A stretch of 64,000 nucleotides of DNA from an uncultured Microbacteriaceae bacterium (GTDB taxonomy: Bacteria > Actinomycetota > Actinomycetes > Actinomycetales > Microbacteriaceae). The stretch spans positions 1-64,000 of the forward strand of contig CAIOLM010000043.1 of assembly GCA_903859205.1 (NCBI GenBank), in the 5' to 3' direction. Shown in pieces: positions 18,660 through 27,383 of this stretch. Made by a program: the position numbers and the translations under genes. The stretch's first letter is position 1; every line of letters begins with the position of its first letter. The notes below the pieces were generated by a model that did no database searches, was not told the origin of the DNA, and saw only the letters and a program-made list of their open reading frames with translations.

Positions 18660-19323
18660 GAAACTCTGCGACGTCTTCGATCTCTTCGATGCTGAGACTG
18701 TGCCCGACATTGGCGTAGAGGCGCTCATCGAGGTCGGTATGCGCGGGCAGCCACTTGCGCGTGTAAGCAATGAGGTTCTCACCGATGACCGGGTCGCGGG
18801 GGTCGCGCCCCCAGAACACCCGGGGCTTGACTTCAGCGAGCGCGGCATCGAGAGCCTTGGTTTCAGAGGCGTGGTCTTCGGTCACGAAGCTGGCCAGCAA
18901 GACCAGCGAGTCGATACGTTCGGGAGCTCGACGAAGCAGCTGCAGAGCCATGGATCCGCCCTGTGAGAAGCCAAGCAGCGACAGGCCCCGCATTTCGCCA
19001 AAGCTCGCTTCGAGCGCATCCAGCCATTGCATCAGGGCAAACGTGCACGAGTTGATTTCGTCGATGTCGCGTTTGAAGCCGCCGGTCTCAGGGTCGGGGG
19101 CGAGGTTGTACCAAGCAAAGCCCGCACCAACCTGCAGTGGTGCCTGAACGGATGCGACCACGTAATTCTGCGGCAGGTACTCGACCAGCCCGATGAGGTC
19201 ATCGGCGTTCGAGCCGTATCCATGCAGCAGCACAAGAAGTGGCCGAGACGCCAATTCGGCCCCGATGCGGTCGGAGGGAACCGACCAGCGCACCTGGGCC
19301 GAATTGATGGTGAAGTTGTTCAC
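18649..19323 (-). CDS. Alpha/beta hydrolase (phospholipase/carboxylesterase family)
   Basis: 224 residues. The nucleophile elbow GFSQGGSM, the Asp in RDPVI and the His in GHSLS complete the catalytic triad; LLVLLHGYGSNADD forms the oxyanion region. It resembles the YpfH/carboxylesterase 2 group acting on short acyl esters; the substrate is unassigned. The start is GTG. FKBP lies just upstream on the same strand (10-base gap), so co-transcription is likely. Confidence 0.88.
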   Translation of the reverse strand: MNNFTINSAQVRWSVPSDRIGAELASRPLLVLLHGYGSNADDLIGLVEYLPQNYVVASVQAPLQVGAGFAWYNLAPDPETGGFKRDIDEINSCTFALMQWLDALEASFGEMRGLSLLGFSQGGSMALQLLRRAPERIDSLVLLASFVTEDHASETKALDAALAEVKPRVFWGRDPRDPVIGENLIAYTRKWLPAHTDLDERLYANVGHSLSIEEIEDVAEFLSL

Positions 19324-19333
19324 GCCTGCGTTG

Positions 19334-19711
19334 TTAGCCAGCGATGCCGAGCAGGTCGATCACGAAGATGAGCGTCTTGCCCGAAAGGAAATGGCCGGCA
19401 CCTGCAGGGCCGTATGCCATGTGGGGCGGGCAGATGAGGGCGCGACGACCGCCGACCTTCATACCGGGGATTCCCTCTTGCCAGCCCTTGACGAGCATGC
19501 CGAGCGGGAAGGTGGCGGGCTCGCCGCGACCCCAGGACGAGTCAAACTCTTCGCCCTCTTCGTACTCAACACCCACGTAGTGAATGGTGACGGTGTCGCC
19601 GGGCTGAACTTCAGCGCCGTCGCCCACGATTATGTCTTCGATGACGAGGTCCTCAGGGGCCGGACCCATGGGAGCGTCAACTTCTGGCTTAGAAAGGTTG
19701 TGATCAGTCAT
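19334..19711 (-). CDS. FKBP-type peptidyl-prolyl cis-trans isomerase
   Basis: 125 residues. The FKBP core is clear: GDTVTIHYVGVEYEEGEEFD, FPLGMLVKGWQEGIPGMKVG and LIFVIDLLG. It catalyses prolyl isomerisation in protein folding; no signal peptide is seen, so it is probably cytoplasmic. The ATG at 19711 gives a compact family-length protein; the frame stays open far upstream only as a shadow. Confidence 0.92.
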   Translation of the reverse strand: MTDHNLSKPEVDAPMGPAPEDLVIEDIIVGDGAEVQPGDTVTIHYVGVEYEEGEEFDSSWGRGEPATFPLGMLVKGWQEGIPGMKVGGRRALICPPHMAYGPAGAGHFLSGKTLIFVIDLLGIAG

Positions 19712-19804
19712 GCATCCATTCAATCGCACTTCTTGCACACAGGAGCAACCCACCGGCACCGAAGTACAAAGCCACCCTGAGCGCCTCGGCGTATGGTGAT
19801 GTGC

Positions 19805-20563
19805 ATGGGACTTCTTGACGGAAAAAACGTTGTCATTACCGGTGGCGCAAGCGGCATCGGACTCGAAACCTCGAAGCTCTTCGTGAGTGAGGGCGCGACG
19901 GTGCACATCCTCGATTTGCCGGGTGCAAAATTGGATGCCGCAGCCAGCGTCGTGGCGGCAACTGGCGGCTCCACCACCGCCGCTGACGTCACCAACCGCG
20001 AACAAGTCGACGCTGCAGTCGCCGTGGCCACCGCCGGTGGCAAGAAGATCGACATCGTGATTGCCAACGCGGGCATCAGTTCGCCGGCCTCGCCGTTTGA
20101 GGATTACCCGCTGGATGGTTTCGAGCGCGTGCTCAAGGTGCACGTGGTCGGCGCGTTCCACACGATTCAGGCTGCGCTGCCCCACGTTCCCGACGGCGGC
20201 TCGATCATCATCACCTCGAGCGTGGCCGGTCTGATTGGCACGCCTCAGGTGTCTGCCTACGGCACCGCTAAGCACGCCCAGATCGGGCTCATGCGCTCGC
20301 TTGCTGTCGACCTGGCACCCCGTGGAATTCGCGTGAACACCATCAACCCCGGCCCGGTCGACAACGAGTTCCAGACCACGTTCGAAGAGCGTGTCACCGG
20401 GCAGGTTGCCGCTGACGCCAACGCCATCTTCGACTCACTGATTCCGCTGGGACGCCACATCCCGATGAAAGACATTGCCTACGGCATGCTCTACCTCGCC
20501 GGCCCGCACAGCACCAACGTGACGTCGACGATTTTCCGCATCGATGGAGGCATGGGCGGCTAG
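19805..20563 (+). CDS. SDR family oxidoreductase
   Basis: 252 residues with the cofactor motif TGGASGIGL, NAG in VIANAGIS, catalytic Ser in IITSSVAG and YxxxK as YGTAK. A classical short-chain dehydrogenase; the substrate is unknown. TATGGT lies 7 bases before the ATG with no ribosome-binding site, so the message is probably leaderless. ATG at 19799 and 19793 are in frame but would overlap that box. Confidence 0.9.
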   Translation: MGLLDGKNVVITGGASGIGLETSKLFVSEGATVHILDLPGAKLDAAASVVAATGGSTTAADVTNREQVDAAVAVATAGGKKIDIVIANAGISSPASPFEDYPLDGFERVLKVHVVGAFHTIQAALPHVPDGGSIIITSSVAGLIGTPQVSAYGTAKHAQIGLMRSLAVDLAPRGIRVNTINPGPVDNEFQTTFEERVTGQVAADANAIFDSLIPLGRHIPMKDIAYGMLYLAGPHSTNVTSTIFRIDGGMGG

Positions 20564-20570
20564 AGCTCAT

Positions 20571-20690
20571 TCGCTGGTTGAGTAGCGACGAAGTCGCGTA
20601 TCGAAACAGCATCGCTGGTTGAGTAGCGACGAAGTCGCGTATCGAAACAGCATCGCTGGTTGAGTAGCGACGAAGTCGCGTATCGAAACC
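20571..20690 (+). repeat. Palindromic repeat family A, three tandem copies
   Basis: Copies start at 20571, 20612 and 20653 with an exact 41-bp period. Each has GGTTGAGTA, an inner hairpin GCGAC-GAA-GTCGC, then GTATCGAAAC. Only the last copy ends in AAACC; the others run into a 4-base spacer. No differing spacers occur, so this is not CRISPR. Confidence 0.9.
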
Positions 20691-20745
20691 CAACAGACTG
20701 TGAATCCTTCACTCTCAAGAGCATGAGCACGGGCATCCTTCACTC

Positions 20746-21030
20746 ATGCCCCTCGTCTACATACTTCGATGCGCTGATGATTCCTACTATGTGGGGTCCA
20801 CCCGAAATCTCGAGGCCCGCATGGACCAGCATGCGAGCGGGAAGGGATCCGCGTACACAAGCAAAAGACTCCCCGTCGAGCTTGTGTTCATCGAAGAGTT
20901 CGACAACGTCGGCGATGCGTACGCTCGCGAAAAACAACTTCAAGGCTGGGGCCGAGCAAAGCGGGAGAAGCTCATCGCGTTGAAGTACGACGAGCTGCCT
21001 GGCTTAGCCAAGAAGATTTTCAAGAGCTAG
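20746..21030 (+). CDS. Small GIY-YIG endonuclease A
   Basis: 94 residues: VYILRCADDSYYVGST holds the two Tyr motifs, LEARMDQH the catalytic Arg, and AREKQLQGWGRAKRE the catalytic Glu. It is a stand-alone UvrC-type/URI GIY-YIG nuclease that would nick or cut DNA. It is identical to the second copy (34954-35238) at about 52 of 94 positions. It is bracketed by repeat family A, and the inverted copies begin 5 bases after its stop. An 11-bp direct repeat (ATCCTTCACTC) abuts the start. Confidence 0.88.
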   Translation: MPLVYILRCADDSYYVGSTRNLEARMDQHASGKGSAYTSKRLPVELVFIEEFDNVGDAYAREKQLQGWGRAKREKLIALKYDELPGLAKKIFKS

Positions 21031-21035
21031 CTCGG

Positions 21036-21068
21036 GGTTTCGATACGTCGCTTCGCGACTACTCAACC
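21036..21068 (-). repeat. Repeat family A, inverted copy
   Basis: A 33-bp copy in the opposite orientation to the upstream array. Read on the minus strand it has the same GGTTGAGTA and GTATCGAAACC ends, but the inner hairpin is GTCGC-GAA-GCGAC, that is, with its arms exchanged. Confidence 0.88.
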
Positions 21069-21081
21069 TGCGAAAAGGTGC

Positions 21082-21114
21082 AGTTTCGATACGTCGCTTC
21101 GCGACTACTCAACC
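21082..21114 (-). repeat. Repeat family A, second inverted copy
   Basis: The same sequence as the copy at 21036-21068 apart from the first base, with the arm-exchanged central hairpin. It ends 8 bases before the stop codon of the leftward aldo/keto reductase gene and could act as its 3' hairpin. Confidence 0.88.
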
Positions 21115-21122
21115 GGCGATGG

Positions 21123-21920
21123 CTAAAGAACCTCTGAGGTCTCCGGGTCGAGTGAACTGAGTGTTCCTCGCTCGAGGCCCGCGATGGCCGTCATGGCGGC
21201 CTCGTCGAGCGTGAATCCGAAAACATCGAAGTTGGCGATGATTCGCGCAGCCGACGACGACTTGGGAATCACAATGTTCCCCAGCTGAATGCTCCAACGC
21301 AGGGCAGCCTGCGCGGTTGAGACGCCGTGCTTATCAGCCACGGCGACAAGCACCGGGTCGGTCAGCAAGTCGCTCTTGCGACCCAGCGGGCTCCACGCTT
21401 GCGTCGTGATGCCCAGGCTCGCGTGCAGCTCGCGCATGGCGGCCTGCTGAAAGTAGGGGTGCAGCTCAATCTGATTGACCAGCGGCGTGACGCCCGAGCG
21501 AGCGATGATGGTGTCCAGCGTCTTGGGTGTGAAATTTGAAACCCCGATGTCAGCGGTGAGGCCATCATCTTTGAGCTCGACCATTGCTTCCCAGGTGTCG
21601 ATGTAGCGGTCGTTCATGGGGTTCGGCCAGTGAATCAAGAGGAGGTCGACATAGTCCATGCCCAGCTTGCGCAGGCTTTCGCGGCAAGCCTCCTGAGCTT
21701 CGTCAAACCCGTGATTGCGTCCCCGAATCTTGGTGGTCACCTGAATCTCTTCGCGCGGGATGCCCGACTCGCGAATCGCACGACCGACCTCAACCTCGTT
21801 CTCATACAGTGCAGCCGTGTCGATGAGCCGGTAACCGGCGTCGAGCGCAGTGCGAACTGCATTGACACAGTCCTCGCCCTCCAATTGGTAGGTGCCGAAG
21901 CCGATCTGAGGAAGCGCCAT
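21123..21920 (-). CDS. Aldo/keto reductase (2,5-diketo-gluconate reductase-like)
   Basis: 265 residues. Catalytic Asp and Tyr are in LIDTAALYENE, Lys in VTTKI and His in LLLIHWPNP; VIPKSSSAARI is the NADPH-binding motif. It is close in type to DkgA/AKR5 enzymes reducing aldehydes and keto acids. The start lies 3 bases after the apt stop, so it is co-transcribed with apt. Not related by position to the other AKR at 7990. Confidence 0.9.
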   Translation of the reverse strand: MALPQIGFGTYQLEGEDCVNAVRTALDAGYRLIDTAALYENEVEVGRAIRESGIPREEIQVTTKIRGRNHGFDEAQEACRESLRKLGMDYVDLLLIHWPNPMNDRYIDTWEAMVELKDDGLTADIGVSNFTPKTLDTIIARSGVTPLVNQIELHPYFQQAAMRELHASLGITTQAWSPLGRKSDLLTDPVLVAVADKHGVSTAQAALRWSIQLGNIVIPKSSSAARIIANFDVFGFTLDEAAMTAIAGLERGTLSSLDPETSEVL

Positions 21921-21923
21921 AAG

Positions 21924-22448
21924 TTAGACCTTTACGAGTGAGTGGATGGGGCGATTGTTCAGGCGGTCGCGACCACCGAGTGCTTCAATCTCGAGCACGA
22001 CGGCGATGCCAACGACTTCCCAGCCGGCACGCTCGATGAGCTCGATGGATGCGCCGATGGTGCCGCCCGTCGCAAGCACGTCATCCATGATGAGTACGCG
22101 CGAGCCTTTGGGAAGGGCATCCGGGCTGACCTCAAAGGTGGCGGTGCCGTACTCGAGTTCGTAGGTTTCTTGCAGCGTCACGCCCGGGAGCTTGCCCGCC
22201 TTGCGAATCGGCAGAACACCCACGCCGGCATCGATTGATGCCGCAGCGGCAAGCAAGAAACCGCGCGCTTCGAGGCCCGCAACCGCGTCAAACAGCCCAA
22301 CGAATGGCTCAATCAGGCCATCGACAACGGCCCGTAGCGAAGGACCGTTGGCAAAGACTGGGGTGAGATCGCGAAAGAGGATGCCCGGTTCAGGAAAATC
22401 TGGAACGGTCTTCATTCGGGCGTGGACGACCTCAGCTGCTGTACTCAC
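21924..22448 (-). CDS. apt: Adenine phosphoribosyltransferase
   Basis: 174 residues with FPEPGILFRDLTPV, the PRPP-binding motif VLIMDDVLATGGT and EARGF, the standard Apt pattern. It salvages adenine with PRPP to AMP. The start is GTG at 22448 with TAGGCT 7 bases upstream and no ribosome-binding site, a leaderless layout. A repeat of family B lies 25 bases upstream of the start, within the promoter region. Confidence 0.95.
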   Translation of the reverse strand: MSTAAEVVHARMKTVPDFPEPGILFRDLTPVFANGPSLRAVVDGLIEPFVGLFDAVAGLEARGFLLAAAASIDAGVGVLPIRKAGKLPGVTLQETYELEYGTATFEVSPDALPKGSRVLIMDDVLATGGTIGASIELIERAGWEVVGIAVVLEIEALGGRDRLNNRPIHSLVKV

Positions 22449-22473
22449 GCCTGCCAGCCTACCGACGCCCAGA

Positions 22474-22498
22474 GGTGATTGAGCCTGTCGAAATCAGC
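22474..22498 (+). repeat. Palindromic repeat family B, solitary copy
   Basis: A 25-bp element, GGTGATT-GAGCCTGTCGA-AATCA followed by GC instead of CC, so one arm is slightly degraded. The same family flanks the GIY-YIG gene at 34954. Here it stands alone upstream of apt, at the expected -35 position. Confidence 0.8.
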
Positions 22499-22583
22499 AC
22501 AGTCGCTTGTGACGGTTACCAAATCGTGACCTGTAAAAACCTTGCCACGAATAAAAATGCCGGTCACACTGAAATTACGGTCT

Positions 22584-22634
22584 CTCACCGCTCGGATGCG
22601 TCTCGATGGCTTCGCCTCGACCCCGGGCGGTGAG
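22584..22634 (-). terminator. Possible hairpin after aspA
   Basis: CTCACCGC / GCGGTGAG arms enclose a 35-base loop with an inner TCGA/TCGA pairing, starting 15 bases past the aspA stop. No T run follows. The remaining 22499-22583 shows nothing recognisable. Confidence 0.35.
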
Positions 22635-22649
22635 CCGTTTAACGAGCGA

Positions 22650-24098
22650 CTATGCGTCGCCTGCCAGCTTGGCGGGCTGAAGCTCTGCCTCGACGGCCTC
22701 GCGCGTCATGAGACCGGCCTCAACGACCAGGTCGGCAACCGGACGGCCCGTGTGCAGCGCCTGCTTGGCCAGCGTTGCCGCTTCTTGGTAGCCAATGATC
22801 GGGATGAGCGCGGTGATGACGCCCACGCTGGTGGCCACCATCGACTGGAGTTTCTCGACATTGGCCGTGATGCCGTCAACACAGTTCACGCGCAGCGTGA
22901 GGCAGGCCTGCGACAGCCAGGTAATAGAAGTAAGCAGCGAGTATGCGATGACCGGCTCAAAAGCGTTGAGCTGCAGTTGCCCTCCTTCGGCTGCCATGGT
23001 GACCGTCACATCTGTTCCGGCAATCACAAAAGCGACCTGGTTGACCACCTCGGGAATGACCGGGTTGACCTTGCCGGGCATGATGCTTGAGCCGGCCTGA
23101 CGAGCCGGCAGGTTGATTTCGCCCAAGCCGGCCTGCGGGCCAGATGAAAGCAGGCGCAAGTCGTTGCAAATCTTCGAGAGCTTGATTGCCGATCGCTTGA
23201 GCGTGCCACTAAACGACATGAAGCCGCCAGCGTCGCTGGTTGCCTCGATGAGGTCGGGTGCCGAGGTGATCTTTAGTTTGGTGATCTCGCCCAAGTGCTT
23301 GACGGCGAGCCCGGCGAACTTGGGGTTTGCGGTAATGCCCGTGCCGATGGCGGTTGCTCCGAGGTTGACCTCGCACAGCATCCAGATGGTCTCACGCAGG
23401 CGGTCGATGTCTTCGCCGAGCGTGGTGGCAAAGCCGTGAAACTCTTGTCCCAGCGTCATGGGCACAGCGTCTTGGAGTTGCGTGCGGCCGACCTTGAGAA
23501 TGTGCATGAACTCGATGGCCTTCGCGGCAAACGCATCGCGCAAAAGTTCAAGCTGCTGAAGCAACGGCTGGAGTGCGAACGCTAACGCCAGCTTGACCGA
23601 TGTGGGGTAGGTGTCGTTCGTCGACTGGCTGCGGTTCACGTCGTCAATCGGGTGCAGGTGCTCGTACTCGCCGAACCTGTGCCCGAGAATCTCGAGACCG
23701 CGGTTGGCAATGACCTCGTTGACGTTCATGTTGGTGGATGTTCCAGCCCCACCCTGCATGACACCGACCACAAACTGCTCGTGCAGGTTTCCGTCAATGA
23801 TCTCTTGGCAGACCTGGTCGATGACCTTCGCAAGCGCGGGGTCGAGGTCACCGAGTTCGGCGTTGGCTCGCGCACAGGCTTGCTTCACGCAGGCATAGGC
23901 CGTGATGAGCTCAGGGAACACCGAGATGGGTCGGCGGGCGATAGGAAAGTTCTCGAGCGCGCGTGCCGTGTGCACGCCCCAGAGCGCATCCATGGGCACA
24001 TTGACCGAGCCGAGCGAGTCGGTTTCGATGCGCGTCTGAATCGGAATGGGCATGGTCTGCGGGTTACCCATGAAGTTTCCCGAGGCGTCCAATGGCAT
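22650..24098 (-). CDS. aspA: Aspartate ammonia-lyase
   Basis: 482 residues. The fumarase/aspartase signature GSSIMPGKVNPVIPE is present, with GGAGTSTNMNVNEVI and SQSTNDTYPTS; the length matches aspartases. It deaminates L-aspartate to fumarate. The ATG at 24098 has AGGAAA upstream; a later ATG near residue 16 is possible. It starts 8 bases after the aldehyde dehydrogenase stop, so the two are probably one operon. Fumarase C is an alternative, but the QTRIETDSLGSVNVP start favours aspartase. Confidence 0.9.
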   Translation of the reverse strand: MPLDASGNFMGNPQTMPIPIQTRIETDSLGSVNVPMDALWGVHTARALENFPIARRPISVFPELITAYACVKQACARANAELGDLDPALAKVIDQVCQEIIDGNLHEQFVVGVMQGGAGTSTNMNVNEVIANRGLEILGHRFGEYEHLHPIDDVNRSQSTNDTYPTSVKLALAFALQPLLQQLELLRDAFAAKAIEFMHILKVGRTQLQDAVPMTLGQEFHGFATTLGEDIDRLRETIWMLCEVNLGATAIGTGITANPKFAGLAVKHLGEITKLKITSAPDLIEATSDAGGFMSFSGTLKRSAIKLSKICNDLRLLSSGPQAGLGEINLPARQAGSSIMPGKVNPVIPEVVNQVAFVIAGTDVTVTMAAEGGQLQLNAFEPVIAYSLLTSITWLSQACLTLRVNCVDGITANVEKLQSMVATSVGVITALIPIIGYQEAATLAKQALHTGRPVADLVVEAGLMTREAVEAELQPAKLAGDA

Positions 24099-24106
24099 TG
24101 CGTTTC

Positions 24107-25501
24107 CTATCGTGAGAGGCGGCGCAGCAGGCCCCTGGCCATGCGCCCCTTGGCGGCCGTATACGGCGGGTAAATCAGCGAGAGCGTGTCTGGCGCAAGC
24201 GGCTTTGACAGCACGGCTTTGGCATGGCTGAACGTGTCGAACGAACGCTTGCCGTGATACGCCCCATGCCCGCTGGCGCCAACTCCGCCGAACGGCAGAC
24301 CCGGCACACTCATGTGCGCGAGCCCGACGTTGATGTCGAGCGCGCCCGAGCTCGTCTGGGTTTCGAAGTCGCGACGCACCTGTCGATCCGCGCTGTACAC
24401 ATAGAGCGCCAGCGGCTTGGGTCGCGAGTTGATGAACCCGATTGCCTCGGCCGAATCGGCGACCTTCAGAATCGGCAGAATCGGCCCAAAGATTTCGTCG
24501 CGCATGATCGGGTCGCTCGGCTTGACGCCGGTTGCCGCCGTCGGGGCAATGTACTTCGTTTTGGCATCGACCTGACCGCCGAAGGCAATCCCTGCGCGGG
24601 GCATAACTGCGCGAAGGCGGCTGACATGATTCGCCGAGACGATACGGCCATAGTCAGTGCTTGCCTGAGGGTCGGTTCCGAACAGGTCGGTCACGGCTGA
24701 CTCGAGTGCGGCCACGAGGCCGTCGTGGGCATCTGGCGTTACAAGCACGTAGTCGGGAGCAACGCAGGTTTGCCCGGCATTGACGAACTTGGTCCACGCC
24801 AAACGTTTGGCGACGTGAGCCAGATTTGCGGTGCCATCGACGAAGGTGGGCGACTTGCCGCCGAGCTCGAGAGTCGTCGGTGTGAGGTGTCGGGCCGCTG
24901 CGGTCGAGATGATGCGCGCGACGGTCTCGTTGCCGGTGTAAAAAATGTAATCCCATTGCTCGTCGAGCAGAGTGGTCGTCTCTGACGGCCCGCCCTCAAC
25001 GACCCTCACCAAAGCGGCATCGAGATACTGCGGGATGAACAGCGCCATGGCGGCGCTCGTGGCAGGTGAGATCTCACTGGGCTTGAGCACGACCCCGTTT
25101 CCGGCGGCGAGAGCACCGACAAGTGGTGCCAGCGAAAGCTGAAGCGGGTAGTTCCAAGGAGAGATGATGAGCACTGCACCGAGCGGGTCACTCACGGTGC
25201 GAGCGGTGGCCGGCCAGAGGGTCATCGGCGGGCGGGAGCGGCGGGGTCGCATCCACGAGCGCAGGTGACGAAGCGCGTGGTCGATCTCTGCCAGAACAAA
25301 ACCAATCTCGGTGATTTCAGATTCGACGGGGTTCTTCGCCAGGTCGGTGAGTAGTGCCTGCTCAAACTCCGGGCCACGCTCGAGAAGCATGGTCTTGAGT
25401 CCCAGCAGTTGCTGGCGACGGAGCGTATAACTGCTGCCTCGCTCGGATCGCGCTGCGCGAACATCGGCCGCTAAGGAACGAAGCTTCATGGTCTCTGGCA
25501 T
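24107..25501 (-). CDS. NAD(P)-dependent aldehyde dehydrogenase (ALDH3-like)
   Basis: About 464 residues. It has ISPWNYPLQL, FYTGNETVARII, ELGGKSP with the general-base Glu, and the catalytic Cys in FVNAGQTCVAPDYVL. The short length and GQTCVAPDY motif fit the ALDH3/coniferyl-aldehyde dehydrogenase branch. The start is unclear: ATG at 25501 or 25489, neither with a strong ribosome site. It lies downstream of the permease terminator and just upstream of aspA. Confidence 0.9.
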   Translation of the reverse strand: MPETMKLRSLAADVRAARSERGSSYTLRRQQLLGLKTMLLERGPEFEQALLTDLAKNPVESEITEIGFVLAEIDHALRHLRSWMRPRRSRPPMTLWPATARTVSDPLGAVLIISPWNYPLQLSLAPLVGALAAGNGVVLKPSEISPATSAAMALFIPQYLDAALVRVVEGGPSETTTLLDEQWDYIFYTGNETVARIISTAAARHLTPTTLELGGKSPTFVDGTANLAHVAKRLAWTKFVNAGQTCVAPDYVLVTPDAHDGLVAALESAVTDLFGTDPQASTDYGRIVSANHVSRLRAVMPRAGIAFGGQVDAKTKYIAPTAATGVKPSDPIMRDEIFGPILPILKVADSAEAIGFINSRPKPLALYVYSADRQVRRDFETQTSSGALDINVGLAHMSVPGLPFGGVGASGHGAYHGKRSFDTFSHAKAVLSKPLAPDTLSLIYPPYTAAKGRMARGLLRRLSR

Positions 25502-25520
25502 GTTCGCAACACTACTCCCG

Positions 25521-25560
25521 CAACAAAAAAGTGTGGGCGAACCCGAAGGTCCGCCCACAC
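25521..25560 (-). terminator. Rho-independent terminator of the APC permease
   Basis: A 9-bp perfect outer stem GTGTGGGCG / CGCCCACAC (25531-25560) with an inner ACC-TTCG-GGT hairpin is followed leftward by TTTTTTGTTG. A strong intrinsic terminator 14 bases after the permease stop. Confidence 0.92.
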
Positions 25561-25574
25561 AAGGTTTTGCTTTG

Positions 25575-27152
25575 CTACTTGTCGGTGCCGTCCTGAGCCA
25601 GGATTTCAGCCTCGACCTTGCCGCCGTAGCCCTCCTTCTCGGGGTCACCGTGCTGACCACCACTCAGGGCGTACTCTTCCTCAGGCGAGAGGATGAGACG
25701 GTTGCGCCCGAAGATGGCGAAGCCCAACAGCAGCACTACGTAGAGCACCGCGATCGCGATGATGGCCGGAGTGAACGCAGGGTTGAACAGGAAGCCCAGG
25801 AAGATGAGCACCGAGATGACAGCCGCGATGACTGCACCGGTAATTCCCCAGGGGCTGCGGTACGGACGGTTAGCGTTCTTGAATCGAAACCGCAGGATGA
25901 TGAACGAAATCATCTGCATGAGGTACGAGATAACCGCGCCCCACACTGCAATGTTCAAAACAATCGCTCCACCGGTAGCACCGGCATCTGCGTTGGTGGC
26001 GACAAGCAAGTCGACGACGACCAGAGCCACGAATCCAATCACAGCACCGATGATGAGCGAGACCCACGGGGTCTGGCGCTTGCCGGTGAGCGAGAAGAAC
26101 TTGGGGTAGTAGCCCGCACGCGAGAGCGAGTACATGTTGCGTCCGTAGGCGAACATGATGCCCTGCAGCGAAGCCAGCAGACCAATCAGAGCGAACAGCG
26201 AAAGCACTGCAGCGATCTGAGCTCCACCGTCGCCAAGAATGGCGCGGAAGCCATCAAGCAGGGGCTCCCCGGCCTTTCCGGTCGACGCAGCGCCGTTGAC
26301 ACCCGTGTTCAGGAATAGCACGAGCACAGCGAAGATGACCAGGGTCAACAGAGCGGTGCGACCAGCCTTGGGGATGTCCTTGCTGGGGTTGTGAGCCTCC
26401 TCAGCAGCCAGCGGCAGCTCCTCGATGCCGAGGAAGAACCACATCGCGAACGGAACTGCGAAGAGGATCGGAAGCACGCCGTGAGGCAGGAAGGTCGACT
26501 GGCCGGCGTCTGCGGGGATGTCCCACAGCTTGTCCCAGCTGAACGAGCCCGTGAAGAGAGTCATGGCGAAGAACACAACCAGAATCGCAATCGAAATGAA
26601 CGAGACCCAGATTGAGAACTTGAACGACAGCGAGGCGCCGATCCAGTTGATGATGATGAACACCGCGTAGAGAACGACGTACCAGAGCCACATGGGCAGA
26701 ACGTGTCCACCGTCTGGCAGTTCAACGTTGAAGAGCGTTGCTGCAATGCTGTCGGCGTACGACGCCGAGAAGAACACGATTACGGCAGTTGTCGCAACAT
26801 ACTCAATCGTCTCTGCAACGCCGGTGACGAATCCGCCCCATGGCCCCATTGCCGATCGAGCGAACGAGTAAGCGCCGCCTGTGTGAGGCATGGCCGCGGC
26901 CATCTCACCGACGCTGTAAATAAGCGCGTAGTACATGACCACGACAACGACGAATGCGATAAGCATTCCGCCAAAACCGGCGAAGTCGATACCGAAGTTC
27001 CAGCCCGAGAAGTCGCCCGAGATAACTGCGGCGATGGCGAGGCCCCAGAGGCCCCAGATTCCAGCCGAGCGCTTCAGGCTTCGCTTCTCAAAATATCCGT
27101 CTTCGGCAGTGGAGTATTTGACTCCGCCTACCTTCAGGGTGTCCTTGGCCAT
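25575..27152 (-). CDS. APC family amino acid/amine permease
   Basis: 525 residues with about 12 membrane helices. The N-terminal GLWGLAIAAVISGDFSGWNF and the PHTGGAYSFARSAMG motif match the APC superfamily, in particular the ethanolamine/amino-acid permease branch. ATG at 27152 is preceded by AAGGA. It is divergent from the glutamine-synthetase-like gene across a 231-bp region with inverted repeats, which suggests common control and that it imports the amine processed by that cluster (inference). Confidence 0.88.
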   Translation of the reverse strand: MAKDTLKVGGVKYSTAEDGYFEKRSLKRSAGIWGLWGLAIAAVISGDFSGWNFGIDFAGFGGMLIAFVVVVVMYYALIYSVGEMAAAMPHTGGAYSFARSAMGPWGGFVTGVAETIEYVATTAVIVFFSASYADSIAATLFNVELPDGGHVLPMWLWYVVLYAVFIIINWIGASLSFKFSIWVSFISIAILVVFFAMTLFTGSFSWDKLWDIPADAGQSTFLPHGVLPILFAVPFAMWFFLGIEELPLAAEEAHNPSKDIPKAGRTALLTLVIFAVLVLFLNTGVNGAASTGKAGEPLLDGFRAILGDGGAQIAAVLSLFALIGLLASLQGIMFAYGRNMYSLSRAGYYPKFFSLTGKRQTPWVSLIIGAVIGFVALVVVDLLVATNADAGATGGAIVLNIAVWGAVISYLMQMISFIILRFRFKNANRPYRSPWGITGAVIAAVISVLIFLGFLFNPAFTPAIIAIAVLYVVLLLGFAIFGRNRLILSPEEEYALSGGQHGDPEKEGYGGKVEAEILAQDGTDK

Positions 27153-27289
27153 CCAGATGTCCTTACCTATTGGGTGTCGCGACACCAAACGCCGTTGGCT
27201 GATGCACACAACACTGTGAGTTTCCTTGGGATGAGCATAGGGCGTACCCGTACCCACATATCAATAGGCGAACTGAAATCACTGTGTTT

Positions 27290-27307
27290 CAAAAGTGAAC
27301 TCTTTTG
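27290..27307. promoter_or_regulatory. Inverted repeat in divergent permease/ligase region
   Basis: CAAAAG-TGAACT-CTTTTG, with perfect 6-bp arms and a 6-bp spacer, lies between the divergent permease and glutamine-synthetase-like genes. A plausible regulator-binding site for both promoters; no regulator gene is adjacent. Confidence 0.45.
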
Positions 27308-27353
27308 TGCACCCCTGTCGAACATCGCGGTCCCGACAATATGGTCTAATAAG

Positions 27354-27368
27354 TGAGGCTCAGCCTCA
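27354..27368. promoter_or_regulatory. 15-bp palindrome before the ligase start
   Basis: TGAGGCT-C-AGCCTCA, perfect 7-bp arms, ends 15 bases before the ATG at 27384. It may be an operator or a small 5'-leader hairpin. A TAATAA box lies just upstream (27347-27352). Confidence 0.45.
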
Positions 27369-27383
27369 GAGAAGAGAGAAGCA

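Larger units (their letters stand above)
20571..21114. mobile_element. GIY-YIG/REP-like module A
   Basis: Composite unit: three tandem direct copies of a palindromic repeat (period 41), a GIY-YIG nuclease gene, then two inverted copies of the same repeat. The outward-facing symmetrical arrangement recalls a transposition or homing unit. A second locus (34862-35258) has the same plan with an unrelated repeat. That this is a mobile module is inference. Confidence 0.55.

Noticed and set aside
20571-20690. Three 41-bp repeats as a CRISPR array.
   Set aside because: The units are contiguous, without variable spacers or cas genes, and the repeat occurs inverted elsewhere.
22499-22583. A hidden small gene or RNA between apt and aspA.
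   Set aside because: No start with a ribosome site, no conserved frame and no convincing fold was found.
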